From Cephalopachus bancanus (taxonomy: Eukaryota > Chordata > Mammalia > Primates > Tarsiidae), in contig JAPVLO010000323.1 of the NCBI GenBank assembly GCA_027257055.1, positions 1,437,001 to 1,501,000 of the forward strand: a DNA stretch of 64,000 nt, given 5' to 3'. Shown in pieces: positions 33,367-44,991 of this stretch (position 1 is the stretch's first letter; every line of letters begins with the position of its first letter). The notes beneath the pieces were generated by a model. The model saw nothing but the letters and a program-made list of their open reading frames with translations. It searched no databases and was not told the DNA's origin. The translations under genes and the position numbers were made by a program.

Positions 33367-33658
33367 GCCAGACTCAGTGGCTCAGCCTGTAATCCCTCAC
33401 TGTGGGAGGCTGAGGTGAGTAGATTGCCTGAGCCCGCGGGTTCAAGACCCGCCTGGGCAACTTGGCGAAACCTCATCTCTACAATAAATAAAAAAATTAG
33501 CCAGGTGTGGTAGCACGCACCTGTAGTTCTGTCTACTTGGAAGGCTGAGGTGGAAGGATCGCTGGAACCCAGCAGGTCGAGGTTGTGGTGGCCGGGAGCG
33601 GCCACTGCACTCCAGTCTGGGTGACAGAGTGAGACTCCAACTCAAAAAAAAGAAAAAT
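33367..33658 (+). mobile_element. Full-length Alu, young GC-rich subfamily
   Basis: Perfect target duplication 'aattgagttaga' at 33355-33366 and 33659-33670. It holds both hairpins: GCGGG-TTCAAGA-CCCGC at 33436-33452 and GTGGCCGGGAGCGGCCAC at 33588-33605. Confidence 0.96.
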
Positions 33659-33819
33659 AATTGAGTTAGATTATGGGACACCCAGTTGGTGTCTGAGAAT
33701 TGAATTGTTGTGAGGAAAAACTCACATATGTGGTGGCTAGAAGTGTTGGAGTAAGTAATAGTGGATAGGAGTTTTTTCCACACATACGTAGTGTAAGTTT
33801 AAAGAAGTAAAAAATCAGT

Positions 33820-34040
33820 TTGTGGTTACACAAATACAAGGGTGGAATAAGCAGATGCTGGACACTGGGGAAGGAGGGAGGGAGGAGGAGGGTGAGTTCA
33901 TGGCAACACACTGGGTTCCTGGTTCACTATTAGGGGGAGAGAGGGTCAACTAGATACCCAAACTTCACCTGCATGCAACATACTTATGTAGTAAATCCTC
34001 ACTTGTACCCCACAATTCTAATAAAATAAAATAAAAATCA
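33820..34040 (+). mobile_element. Older L1 3' UTR
   Basis: 'gggggagagagggtcaacta', 'cttgtaccccacaattctaa' and a (TAAAA) tail; more distant from the other L1 ends here. Confidence 0.6.
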
Positions 34041-34042
34041 GT

Positions 34043-34340
34043 GCTTGGCATGGTGGTACATGCCTGCAATCCCAGCACTTTGGGAGGCAGAGGTGAGAGA
34101 ACTGCCTGAGCAACAAAGTGAGACCTCACCTCTACAATAAATTAAAAAAAAATAATTAGCCAGGCATGGTGGTGCATATACCTGTGGTTCCAGCTACTTT
34201 GACGGTTAAGGTAGAAGGATCACCTGAGCCCAGCAGGTCGAGGCTGCAGTGGATGTGAGCTTGCCACTGCACTCCAGCCGGGGTGACAGAGTAAGACTCT
34301 GACTCTAAATAAATAAATAAAATAAAATAAAATAAAATAA
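34043..34340 (+). mobile_element. Full-length Alu
   Basis: Perfect target duplication 'aataaaaatcagt' at 34030-34042 and 34341-34353. Left arm has an internal deletion. The tail is an (AATAA)n run. Confidence 0.95.
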
Positions 34341-34424
34341 AATAAAAATCAGTTTGACATTCTTTAGTGAATTTTTTACATCTAAGTATTACTGCTATGA
34401 TTGTATACTAAGTAATAGTTGCTT

Positions 34425-34680
34425 GCTGTTATTTACCAAGCACCTACAACCACTGTTCTAAGAACTTTGCATATGTATTAACTCGTTAATTAAATCTACA
34501 AATGACTGGTGCTGTCCATGAAGTGAATCATTCTAAAGACAATGTAGCACTCTTAAATGGGTTAATACTTTCTTATTTATTTAAAAATACACGAGTAATA
34601 CCTCCTAAAGAGGGTAACTGATTTTTCCCTAGGACTCAAGTTTTCCAGTCTTTTCCTAACACCATATTTTATTATGAGTA
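34425..34680 (+). repeat. MIR-like fragment
   Basis: 'accactgttctaagaacttt' and 'catatgtattaactcgttaa' match the MIR centre. The rest is degraded. Confidence 0.6.
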
Positions 34681-34786
34681 TAAAATATACCATAGAGCCT
34701 ATCAGACCACAGCTTAACATCAGATTGCTTCAAATTTCAGTGGCGTTAGTCCTGACAAAGCATCTGATTTTAAGCCTAAGGAGCTG

Positions 34787-34897
34787 ACTTTCTTCCTTCC
34801 TTCCTTCCTTTCTTTGTTTTCTTTCTTTCTTTCTTTCTTTCTCTCTCTCTCTCTCTTTCTTTCTTTCCTTCCGTCCTTCCTTCATTCTTTCTTTCCC
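34787..34897. repeat. (CTTT)n/(CTTC)n/(CT)n microsatellite
   Basis: Compound pyrimidine tract of about 110 bp with CTTC, CTTT and CT blocks. Confidence 0.97.
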
Positions 34898-35229
34898 CAA
34901 GAATCTGTTCTCTCTCTTTAGCATGAAGACCAATGGCTCAAGAAACCTTATCAGGGCAGTGACATTGAAGACGCTCTTATTATTCACATAGACATGATTT
35001 TCTCTTTGGAAGATTATCATGATGGTGTTTTAGAAATATACTATAGCCATGCCCGGGTGCCCTTTTTATTAAAGTCATGGCCCAAACCAACAAGCAGTGC
35101 ATTTTTTTTTAGCCTTTTTGGAGTTTATTTCTTAATTTCCTGAGTTCATTCATGTTTGTTGTCTTTTAACACTGACAACAACAAGAAAGTCTAGGGTCCT
35201 TTCTCTGTCAGTAAGAGTGATTGTTAATG

Positions 35230-35375
35230 GTCACTTTTGCTAAAAGAGCACAAACTGGGATCAATAAGACCTGGATTCCAGTCATAGCTCCTTCATTGAC
35301 AAACACTGTGACTCTTAATATCCTTGCATCCAAAGTCCTCATCTGAAAATGAAAGAATTGGGATAGTGACTTCTT
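35230..35375 (-). repeat. MIR SINE fragment
   Basis: 'agacctggattccagtcata' then 'ctgtgactcttaatatcctt' and 'cctcatctgaaaatgaaaga' fit the MIR minus strand. Confidence 0.65.
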
Positions 35376-35379
35376 AGGG

Positions 35380-35955
35380 CTTTTTTAGTGCAAATATTTA
35401 CATACAGATCTTAAAATTATATATATTTATTCCCCTCAGATTTCAGTCAGTAATGGATATTATCCCAGCATTTAATCTAGGAAACAGGAGATCATTCATC
35501 GCTGCTAGCTGCTGTCTATGGGAAATCTGTCTAGAGGTGGGGTAGACCATCAGTCAATGTCTTCCCAAAACCCCATTCATTCCTCTAGTGAGGTATTTCT
35601 AAGATCTGTAGACCTCTACCCCTTGTGATATCCTGAGAGTTGGGGATCTATGTTTAGATTTGTTTGGAAAATACTGTAGCCTTCTTAAAGATTTACAATG
35701 CATAATGGTGTGCTTAAGGCTCTGAGAAGTCCTGTGTTTAAAATGCTAAATTTTGTTGAACCTAGCACTTCTTTAACTTTATTTGATCTTGGAACTATTT
35801 CCTTCAGCACACCTATCAACATTCCTAGAAGAATAAAATGCTCCAGAATAGGATATTTTATGATTTTTTAATTAAAGACTGCAGAGCCTTTATAAGATTT
35901 TCTTTTTGGAACGAGAAGGGAATTGTAGGCTTTATAACTCATTTAATGAATGTCT
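35380..35955. other. AT-rich stretch, no gene seen
   Basis: Nothing recognised. Confidence 0.4.
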
Positions 35956-35972
35956 ATCAAGATAAGCCTTTT

Positions 35973-36275
35973 CTTTTTCTTTCTTTCTTTTTTTTTTTTT
36001 GAGTCAGAGTCTCCCTCTGTTGCCAAGGCTGAAGAACAGTGGCATCTTATGGCCACCGCAGTGTCGACCTGCTGAGCTCAGGCTCAGGCTGAGTCCTTTT
36101 AAGTAGCTGGAACTATAGGTATGCACCACTATGCCCAGCTAATTGTTTGATTCATTGTAGAGACGAGATCTTGCCAAATTGCCCAGGCTGGTCTCAAACC
36201 CCTGAGCTTAGACAATCCTCTCCTCTCTGCCACTTAAAGTGCTGGGATTATAGGCATGAGCCACCATGCCTGGCC
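35973..36275 (-). mobile_element. Full-length Alu
   Basis: Target duplication 'aagataagcctttt' / 'aagataagccctttt' at 35959-35972 and 36276-36290. Confidence 0.95.
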
Positions 36276-36294
36276 AAGATAAGCCCTTTTGATG

Positions 36295-37375
36295 TTTTCT
36301 TCAGCTATTTTTCTCACAAACATCAGCTATAAGAGAGTGTCTGTCATCTTTAATAGGTCAATGAGGACCTGTTCTCATTGGTAATAGTAAACCTTGTTTC
36401 TCTACACTGGAGTATAATCCCCTGGCTTTTATATATTCTTATTTTAGCCTCTGTATGCTATGTCAGCCTTTTAGAAATAGTTAAAACTGATGTAGGGCAA
36501 ATACATATTTGGGGCACAAAATGCAATGACATAGAATAGTTTATTTATTGATGATTATTGGAAGACATTTCTTCATGGGTCTTTAATGTTTCTGTACATC
36601 TTGTGAACCAGGGACTGACTACCCTTCTTCCAGGCTAAATGTTCAAGGATATATATAACATGTGCAGGCTTGAAATATAATGTCTTCCTCTGGAGAAAAA
36701 ACAGGTATGTTTGCTGTCCAGTTTAATGAAGGTAATGTTTCTCTCCAGAACAAAGGGCAGTCATACTTACTACTCATTATAAATGGGGTTCACATTCCCT
36801 AAGTTCAGGGTTTCTCTCCTGGAACACAATCCATGATGTATGAAGATACTTTCCAGCCCTGTGCATCTCCCTGTGGGAATTGAGATTCCAGGAGCTGATA
36901 CAAAAATGCTGACACTCTGGATACTACTGTTGATGTGAATAGTAAACTTTCTTTTGTCTCTGACCCAGTAGTCGCATGTCTTCTGTCAGCATCCAAGATA
37001 GCCTGGCAGACTAATTTTTTAGTCTACAAGGATAAAATAATCTCAGATCTTTCACATTTCTTGACACTAAGTAGCTTCCCCGCCCTGCTCATTGGACATT
37101 AGTAGAATAACTTGATATCCTTACCTGTTCTCCCTCCCTGAATCGTTCCTGGTCTTATATTCTCTCCTATGACTGCTTTTCTAGTCCTGCTGTAGCATTC
37201 ATAGCCCTCCATCCCTGTTTCTGAGGAATATTCAACAGAGGGCTATTAGAAGTGATGCACTCTGAGCATGGGATTTCAAAGATAACATACCATGAATTTA
37301 AGTCCAGCATGATAATATTTCATTAAAATGATTAGAAAATATTTTATATTCTATTTTATTTTTTAAATGATTTTA
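36295..37375. other. Unassigned stretch
   Basis: No recognised exon or repeat. The part 36780-37020 with 'agtaaactttcttttgtctc' has an LTR-like feel, which I cannot confirm. Confidence 0.35.
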
Positions 37376-37390
37376 AAAATTAATCCTCAA

Positions 37391-37668
37391 TCAGGTGTGG
37401 TAGCTCACACCTGTAATTCCAGCACTTTGAGAGGTGGAGGTGAGAGGATTGCCTGAGTCCAGGGGTTCAAGACCAGCCTGGACAACTTGGTAAGACCACA
37501 TCTCTACAATAAATAAAAAAATTAGCAGGGCATTATGGTGCACACCTGTGGTTCCAGCTACTTTGAAGGCTAAGGTGGAAGAATCACCTGAGCCCAGCAG
37601 GTCGAGGCTGCTGTAGTCTTGAGTGTGCCTGGGCAACAGAGTGAGACGCTGACTCAAAAAAAAAAAAA
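37391..37668 (+). mobile_element. Alu with right-arm deletion
   Basis: Target duplication 'attaatcctcaa' / 'attaaacctcaa' at 37379-37390 and 37669-37680. The 'ccactgcactccag' block is missing. Confidence 0.94.
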
Positions 37669-37718
37669 ATTAAACCTCAATGAAAAAAAAGAATCATGTT
37701 ATACTAAAGAAAGTTTAT

Positions 37719-38021
37719 GGCCAGGTGCATTGGCTCCCATCTATAATTCCAGCACTTAGGAAGGCCGAGGTGAGAGGATTGCCTGAGCTCACAGGTTCGA
37801 GACCAGCCCAGGCAACTTTGTGAGACCTCATCTCCACAATAAGTTTTTAAAAAATTATCTGGGCATGGTGGTGTGTGCCTGTAGTTCCAGCTACTTGGAA
37901 GGCTGGGGTGGAAGGATCACCCGAGCCCAGCAGGTTGAGGCTGCGGTGACTGTGAGCATGCCACGACACTCCAGCCTGCGCGACAGAGTGAGACCCCAAA
38001 TCAAAAAGAAAAAAAAAAAAA
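37719..38021 (+). mobile_element. Full-length Alu
   Basis: Dimer 50 bases downstream of the previous one in the same orientation, with an A-rich tail. Confidence 0.93.
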
Positions 38022-38039
38022 GAAAGGTTGTATATGTGT

Positions 38040-38485
38040 ATTTCCGAGATAATTGTGTGATTACTTCCAAAAGAAATATAGAAAGAGGAAAGGACTAGGG
38101 TTTAGGCGAGAAGAACCACTTCCTATGACCAAAGGGAGGCGGATTTTACTACAGCATGAACACTGCTTGTGGTCTCATTTAGGAGACTGAAAACATCCCT
38201 GGTTTCTTAAATGTCCCCGGTATTCAACAGTTTATGAAATGCTCCAGGCAATAGCCATTTACATCTGATATAATTTTATATTAACTGTTTAGTTCATTGG
38301 CTAAACCAGAACTCAAAATTGTGCTTTCTATGCTAATGCTTCTGATCACTTGCTTTGAAACAGACATTTTCTGAGCAAAAAAAATTTCAAGGTCTTTAAA
38401 ATAGAACAATAATTGATTTGGGAGTTCTGGAAATTGATAAGAGGTAGGCTGACAACTTGTTCCAGTGATCTGAATGACACAAAGT
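38040..38485. other. Unassigned stretch
   Basis: Nothing recognised. Confidence 0.4.
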
Positions 38486-38489
38486 AGCC

Positions 38490-38730
38490 AATTAACATTT
38501 GCTGAGGACTTCTCGTGTGCCAGGCGTGGGTTTAAAATTTTTACTTGTATTATTTCATTTCATCCTTGTAACAACATGATGATGGAAGGACTGTTACCAT
38601 TCCCATTTCACAGATAGAGAGCCTGTGTAATATCACTTGCCCAAGGTCATGCTGTTAGTAAGTGGAACCCAGACACCCTGACTCTAAAGCTCATCCTCTT
38701 ATCACACCCTTTCTACCTTATAACATCAGA
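38490..38730 (+). repeat. MIR SINE, nearly full length
   Basis: 'ttgctgaggacttctcgtgt', 'cccatttcacagatagagag' and 'cttgcccaaggtcatgctgt' in order. Confidence 0.85.
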
Positions 38731-38734
38731 ATAT

Positions 38735-39478
38735 TTTAAACTGCTGGAAAAGGTCATTTTTTCCCTTAGCATGTGAAACAGAAATAAACATAAGTTATCT
38801 TGATTCTCTAGAGTTATATACCTAATTATCTTCCCATATACAATGTTTTATTCTTCATTTCTCTGCAATGACTACATTTCAGTATCATTAAGGGTGAATT
38901 AGTGTCCATCATCAGTCCCTGTTGACTGAGAAAAAAGATATTGTGTAAGGAGGGAGGCACTCTAATTATGCCACCTTGGAATGCTCCACGTAAGGTCTTG
39001 ATGTAGCCCAACCTCCTAACATAGATGCATTTGAAATTTTTAAAAATAACCTAAATCAAGTACACAACAAATGTTGAGTGTCTTTAAGTCTATATCCAGA
39101 AAGGGAGGAAAAACTATAATATTTCTGAAGTTCTTCTTTACCTGGACATGTTTCCATTTTTCATGATTAGGAGGGGTGTTATGGTCAGCCCTGAAATGAC
39201 TCAAATTTCCACAGTCCCCAAATAGGCACATTGTGATGCTGCTTGGACTAATAGTCACATCACAATGCTTATTATCCTCTGATCAGACTGGCAGCTTAGC
39301 CTGTCCAGTCTCCCAAGCAGGGTAGGATGGGGAATGGCAGGGGACTTCTGAATGATTTAAGGGGAAAGGAATTTTTAAAATCTTGGATGACTACTTCTTA
39401 AGATGATGAGGAAATCATATAATATACAGTCTTTATAGATTGCTGCCCATCCTCTGAAATCCCAAAATAATTTCTAAA
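38735..39478. other. Unassigned stretch
   Basis: No recognised gene; minus-strand frames of 61 and 72 codons are unsupported. Confidence 0.4.
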
Positions 39479-39481
39479 AAT

Positions 39482-39780
39482 GGCCAGGCATGGTGGCTCA
39501 TGCCTATAATCCCAGCACTTTGGGAGGTGGAGATGAGAGGATTGTCTGATTCCAGGGGTTTGAGACTAGCCTGGGTAACTTGGCAAGACCTCATCTATAC
39601 GATAAATCAAAAAATTGGCCGGGCATGGTGGCATGTGCCTGTGGTTCCAGCTACTTGGAAGGCTGAGAGGGAAGGATCGCTTGAGTCCAGCAGGATGAGG
39701 CTGTGGTGGCTGTGAGCATGCCACTGCACTCCAGCCTGGCTGACAGACCCCCCCCCCAAAAAAACCAACAAAACAAAACC
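39482..39780 (+). mobile_element. Full-length Alu
   Basis: The end of the right arm has been replaced by a C9 run before the A tail. Confidence 0.93.
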
Positions 39781-40086
39781 TCATGATAGGAAGGTTTCAT
39801 GCAAAATTCTTTGCAATGTTGTATCTATTTAGTATCCTGACTGTTGAAGACAGGTAGTAGGAGACAAATTTCAGATGTAAGAGCAAGATGCACTTCTAGC
39901 AACTCCTGTCACCATTTTGACAAGAAAACAAGAGAATTGTCATGATCTTTGCTGAACAACTCTTGTGGAGACTGGTGGATGTTTTTCTTGATGCCTGTTA
40001 AGACTTTGAAGAACAGAGTTGAGTAGAACGGTCTTTCGGTTTCTCTTATCTAGGGTTAATCTAGTGGTTTGAGTGAAGCAAGTATA

Positions 40087-40377
40087 ACCAGGCATGAAGG
40101 CTCTTTCCTGTAATCCCAGCACTTTGGGAGGTAGAGGCGAGAGGATTGCCTGAACCCACGGGTTCGAGACCAGTCTGGGCAACTTGGCGAGACCTCGTCT
40201 CTACAATAAATCAAAAAATTAATCAGATGTGGTGGTGCACGCCTGTAGTTCCAACTACTTGGAAGGCTGAGGTGGAAGGATCACCTGAGCCCAGCAGGTT
40301 GAGGCTGCAGTGGTGTGAGTGTACCACTGAACTCCAGCCTGGGCAACAGAGTGAGATCCTACTAAAAAAAAAAAAAA
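40087..40377 (+). mobile_element. Full-length Alu
   Basis: The flanking 'gcaagtat' recurs on both sides (40078-40085 and 40379-40386), consistent with a target duplication. Confidence 0.94.
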
Positions 40378-40379
40378 TG

Positions 40380-40750
40380 CAAGTATGAATCTATTTCCTG
40401 ATTTTTGTGAGTCCTCAAGAAGCTGAAAGGAAGTACTGAAATTCCTTAACTGAAAGTATTTGCATTTATCTGGATTTTAACCTGTGTTGTCATGTTTTTA
40501 TAACTTATATATAATGACTGAATTCCTATAGACCCAATAGAAAAATTACCTGTTTTGGGTAAAATCACCTTCTGAAACTTTGCAGTTTAATCAAATGTGC
40601 ATGTGGCTTTGGTGGTGGGTTTATAGTTCTTTACCACCTCCCTGATTTTGCACATTAGGGTTAGGAGATACATCACCTTCTAATTTCCCTTCCTTCTCAT
40701 CTCTCCACTCTAAAAATTCCATCAGTCTTTGATTGTCTGCTCCAAAACCT
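40380..40750. other. Unassigned stretch
   Basis: Nothing recognised. Confidence 0.4.
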
Positions 40751-40766
40751 CTCTCCATAAAGTTTT

Positions 40767-41066
40767 TTTTTTATTTTTTCTTTTGAGTCATAGTCTTACT
40801 CTGTCATCCAGGCTGGAGTGCAGTGGCATGCTCACTGCCACTGCAGTCTCAACCTGCTGGGCTCAGGCGACACTTCTGCCTCAGCCTTCCTAGTTGCTGG
40901 AACTATAGGTGTGTGCCACCATGCCCGAATAATTTTTCTTGGTTTATTATAGAGACAAGGTCTCACCATGTTGCCCAGGCTGGTCTTGAACCCCTGGGCT
41001 CAGGTAATTCTCTTGTCTCAGTCTCCCAAAGTGCTGGGATTATAGGCGTGAGCCACCGCGCCTGGC
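40767..41066 (-). mobile_element. Full-length Alu
   Basis: Target duplication 'ccataaagttttt' at 40754-40766 and 41067-41079. Confidence 0.95.
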
Positions 41067-41109
41067 CCATAAAGTTTTTCTAACACTTTCTTTGCCGTAA
41101 ACTCTTCCC

Positions 41110-41146
41110 TGTGGTTTGAATGTTTGTGTCCCTCAAAATACATATT
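41110..41146 (+). repeat. Possible MaLR LTR 5' end
   Basis: 'gtggtttgaatgtttgtgtc' and 'cctcaaaatacatat' resemble the start of an MST/MLT1 LTR, cut off by the next Alu. Confidence 0.4.
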
Positions 41147-41424
41147 TGTTTTGTTTGTTTTTATTTTGTGAGTCAGATTCTCACTCTGTCACCCAGGCTG
41201 GAGTATAGTGACATGCTCATGGCGTACTAGGATCCTTCTGCCTCAGCTTTCCAAGTATCTGGAACTACAGGCCCATGCCACCACACCTGGCTAATTTTTT
41301 GTTTATTGTAGAGGCGAGGTCTCGCCATGTTGCCCAGGTTGATCTTGAACCTGTGGGCTCAGGCAGTCCTCTTGCCTTGCCTCCCAAAGTGCTGGGATTA
41401 CTGGAGTGAGCCACCATGCCTGGC
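41147..41424 (-). mobile_element. Alu, minus strand
   Basis: Dimer with a deletion of the 'gccaccgcagcctcgacctg' region. Confidence 0.92.
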
Positions 41425-41768
41425 CGAGAAAGTAGTCTTAACTCTTCAAGCAGTTTTAGCTCCTCTAACCATTGTGTAGTATTTTGTAATGGAGACAAAA
41501 CTTTAAATAATTTGACATCCTCCTTCAAAATCTGTCTCAGAGGCTTCTTTGCTTCCCTTTCCATTTCCATGTCTCTCCCCTACGTTAGCTGCCATCACTT
41601 TATGCCTGTAGTAACCCCTCCCTCCTTCCTAGTTTTCCTGTCTTAGCTTCCACCAGACCACCTTCCATGCAATTGCCTAATTTATCTTCTAAAAGTAGTA
41701 CTGCTTTCAGCTCATATATAGTGAATGGCTTGCCCATGGTAGCTAATCAATAAATAATTTCCTCTTGC

Positions 41769-42063
41769 TTTTTTTTTTTTTTTGAGTTGGAGTCTCACTG
41801 TGTCATCCAGGCTGGAGTGCAGTGGCATGCTCACAGCCACCGCAACCTCGACCTGCTGGGCTCAGGAGATCCTTCAGCCTCAGCCTTCCAAGTAGCTGGA
41901 ACTACAGGTGTGCGCCACCATGCCTGGCTAACTTTTCGATTTATAGTAGAGACGAGGTCTTGCCAAGTTGCCCAGGCTGATTTTGAACCCCTGGGCTCAG
42001 GCAATCCTCTTGCCTCTACCTCCCAAAGTGTTGGGATTACAGGCATGAGCCACTGTGTCTGGC
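41769..42063 (-). mobile_element. Full-length Alu
   Basis: Complete dimer with a T15 tail. Confidence 0.94.
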
Positions 42064-42219
42064 CCACTTGCCAAAGAAAAAAGCTTAAACTCAAATTCCC
42101 TCGTGGTTTGTAAATGTGTATAGGAGTCTGTGGTATAATAAAGACTATATTTGGTCTTTTTTCCTGGTTCCTAGTACAGAGCTCCCAAATCCTCAGAATT
42201 CCCTGAGTGGTAGGAGTGT

Positions 42220-42935
42220 TTTTGTTATGTTAATGAGGTGACTGATGGTAACCACCTAGGTATTTTCAGGATAGGGACTGGTCACAGAAAGAACAGCCAT
42301 GTGATTAGGATGCTCAAACTTTGGGTCAGGCTGACCTGAGTTAAAAACTTGACTAATCAGGAGAAGAATGGCGCTGAAGACAGAACTTGATCATCTGGAT
42401 GGTAATTTAATCAGTCCTGTATATGTAATAAAGGCGCAATAAAAACTGTGGGCATTGAGGCTCAGTGGAGCTTCCTGGCTGGAGAATACATAGCTATGCC
42501 AAGGGAGTATTATGCCCTTAGTCCACGGGGTGAGGTTATGGAAGCACTGAGTTATCTCCTAACCTGTCCTAGGTGTCTCTTCATTTGGCTGTTGTTGAAA
42601 TGTGGCTTTATATTAATAATAAATTTGCAATTACAAGTAAAGTGCTTTCTTGAGTTCTGTGAGAGTTCTAGTAAATTCTTGAATCTGAGAGGGTAATGGG
42701 AGTCCCTGAATTTGAAGCCAGTTGGAACAGAAGTGTGAGTGGCCTGGGGACTTCCTGATACTCATGTCTGGCATCCGAAGTGAGGGCAGTTGCATGGAGG
42801 ATTTTGCCCTTAACCTGTGAAGCTTGTGCCAACTCTGGTAGGTAAATGGTGTCAGAATTGAGATGGGGTGAAAACAGAACAGAGATAGTATTAAGTACCT
42901 ACTACTGGATTCTGTAGAAGTAAATTGAGTTACCA
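42220..42935 (+). mobile_element. Ancient interspersed repeat, second copy
   Basis: Same family as 32440-33815, and uninterrupted. It contains 'tgagttctgtgagagttcta' and 'gtgtcagaattgag' near its right end. Confidence 0.55.
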
Positions 42936-42939
42936 AAGC

Positions 42940-43485
42940 ATACTTTAGAATAGCATAAGTATAATGGAAAACTGATTTACTAAAGGCTTCCCAGGATCAA
43001 AAAATGATAATACTGATTCCTTTAATCAGGCTTACATCGAACCTGTTAGGATGGCCATATGCTAGGGAATCATGACCATGACTTTGAAGACAAGAGGAGT
43101 CAATATATTTTGACTAGCCCAGGGCAAGGCATTTGGAATGCATTGTGATCCATGGTCTTAATTTCATGAGTTACTATTAATCACTTATTTTGGGAGAAGA
43201 TAGCATAAGTGTCCTTCACCACTTAATGTCTTTGAAAAATATTCTACCTAGGCGAGAAGGCCAAACCTAGTTGAAAAGTTACAAGTAAATGGGTATGTTA
43301 TGTGCGAAGATTTGGGTTCCTCTGCTCTGCCTATATCCTAGAGAGCAACTTTGAGAAGAGTCAGATTGCTAGTACCGGTGACAGTGGTGTACGGAGGTTG
43401 GAGAGCATTGCCTATTTACTGCTCACTAAGCTATCTGTTTCTAATTTTGGCAGTAAAACATCGCAACAGAGAGAAAGAAAAGAAA
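42940..43485. other. Unassigned stretch
   Basis: Nothing recognised; the 63-codon frame at 43302-43493 is unsupported. Confidence 0.4.
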
Positions 43486-43489
43486 AGTC

Positions 43490-43650
43490 ATGAGGCATTG
43501 AGTATCTACTGCCTACCAGGCTTAGAATGAGTGCTTTTACTTATGTTAGCTTATTTAATCTTCATAACTTCTCTGTGGAATATATGTTATTATCTCCACT
43601 TTGTAGACACTCAAACTGTGGCTCAGAACTCCTAGCTAGTAAGTTAAAGA
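43490..43650 (+). repeat. MIR SINE
   Basis: 'agtatctactgcctaccagg', 'ttatttaatcttcataactt' and 'cctagctagtaagtt' in order. An Alu begins directly after it. Confidence 0.75.
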
Positions 43651-43660
43651 ATAAGCATTA

Positions 43661-43960
43661 GCCAGGCATGGTGGTTCACGCCTGTAATTCCAGCACACTG
43701 GGAGGCAGAGGCAAAAGGATTGCCTGAAGCCAAGGGTTTGAGACCAGCCTGGGCAACATGGAGAGACATCGTCTCTACAATAAATCCAAAAAACAGCTGG
43801 GCATGGTGGCATATGACTGTGGTTCCAGCTACTTGGGAAGCTGAGGCAGAAGGATTGCTTGAGTCCAGCAGGTTGAGGCTGCGGTGGCCATGAGTGTGCC
43901 ACTGCACTCCAGCCTATATGACAGAGTAAGACTCCAACTCAAAAAAAAAAAAAAAAAAAA
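43661..43960 (+). mobile_element. Full-length Alu
   Basis: A20 tail. It forms a head-to-head-type pair with the minus-strand Alu 60 bases downstream. Confidence 0.94.
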
Positions 43961-44021
43961 GAACAAACGTTGGCTGGCATTCAGGGTTTTTCAGAATCTA
44001 AATTTAAGCTCTACACTCTGC

Positions 44022-44318
44022 TTTTTTTTTTTTTTTTGAGTAGGAGTCTCACTTTGTCACCCAGACCGGAGTGCAGTGGCATACTCATTGTCACTACAGC
44101 CTTGACCTACTGGGCTCAGGTGATCCTTCCGCCCCAGCCTCCCAAGCAGCTGGAACCACAGGCATATGGGACCATGCCCTGCTGATTTTTTGATTTATTG
44201 TAAAGATGAGGTCTTGCCATGTTGCTCAGCCTGGTCTCGAACCCCTGAGTTCAGGCAATCCTCTTGCCTTGGCCTCCCAAAGTGCTAGGATTATAGGCGT
44301 GAACCACTGCACCTGGCT
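44022..44318 (-). mobile_element. Full-length Alu
   Basis: Flanked by 'ctacactctgctttt' / 'ctacattctttt'. Inverted with respect to the preceding Alu. Confidence 0.94.
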
Positions 44319-44670
44319 ACATTCTTTTACTGCCCAGTTTCCAGCTTTGAGCCTCACTATGGCATGCCTGAGTCACATTCTGGTTTAAGGTAGCAAAGAA
44401 AGGTTATCTTTTCCCCAGTAACTTATAGCAGATAGGGGTGAGACTTATTAACCCTTGAGTAGAGACAGCTCCTGAACCAGTGCTCCCCAAACAAGTCAGA
44501 ATTTCACTATCAAGACGACAATGAAATCTCTTTGCAGCCTCCTCCCTCAATGCTATCTCTTTCAGGCAAATAGGTGCTAATTCTGAGACAGGCAGGATCA
44601 ATAATCATCACAGTGTCCTAGAGATATCCTTGGCACAGATGCCCAGGGTACACATGGCTGTGTGTGTGGC

Positions 44671-44989
44671 TTTTTTGTTTGTTTGTTTTTTGTTTTGTTT
44701 TTTTGAGTTCGAGTCTCACTCCATTGCCTCGGTTGGAGTGCAGTGGCACACTCACAGCCACCCCAGCTTCGACCTTCTGGGCTCAGATGATCCTTCTGCC
44801 TCAGCCTTCCAAGTAGCCAGAACTACAAGTGTGCTACCACATCTGGCTAATTTTTAGTTTTTAAATTTATTGTAGAGATGAGGTCTCGCCAAATTGCCCA
44901 GGCTGTGTTCGAACCTGTGAGCTCAGGCAGTCCCCCACCTTGGCCTCCCAAAGTGCTGGGATTACAGACTTGAGCCACCATGCTCAGCC
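44671..44989 (-). mobile_element. Full-length Alu
   Basis: T/GTTT tail. 'tggctgtgt' occurs on both sides. Confidence 0.93.
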
Positions 44990-44991
44990 TT

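Larger units (their letters stand above)
32440..33815 (+). mobile_element. Ancient interspersed repeat, nested
   Basis: Related to 42220-42935: shared words include 'tgtgtctcttcatctggtta' / 'ggtgtctcttcatttggctg' and 'gagcccttagcctgcaggat' / 'gcccttaacctgtgaagctt'. An L1 end (32895-33090) and an Alu (33367-33658) lie inside. The ending 'gggacacccagttggtgtct' is one I know from old mammalian LTR-like repeats, but I do not assign a family. Confidence 0.55.
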
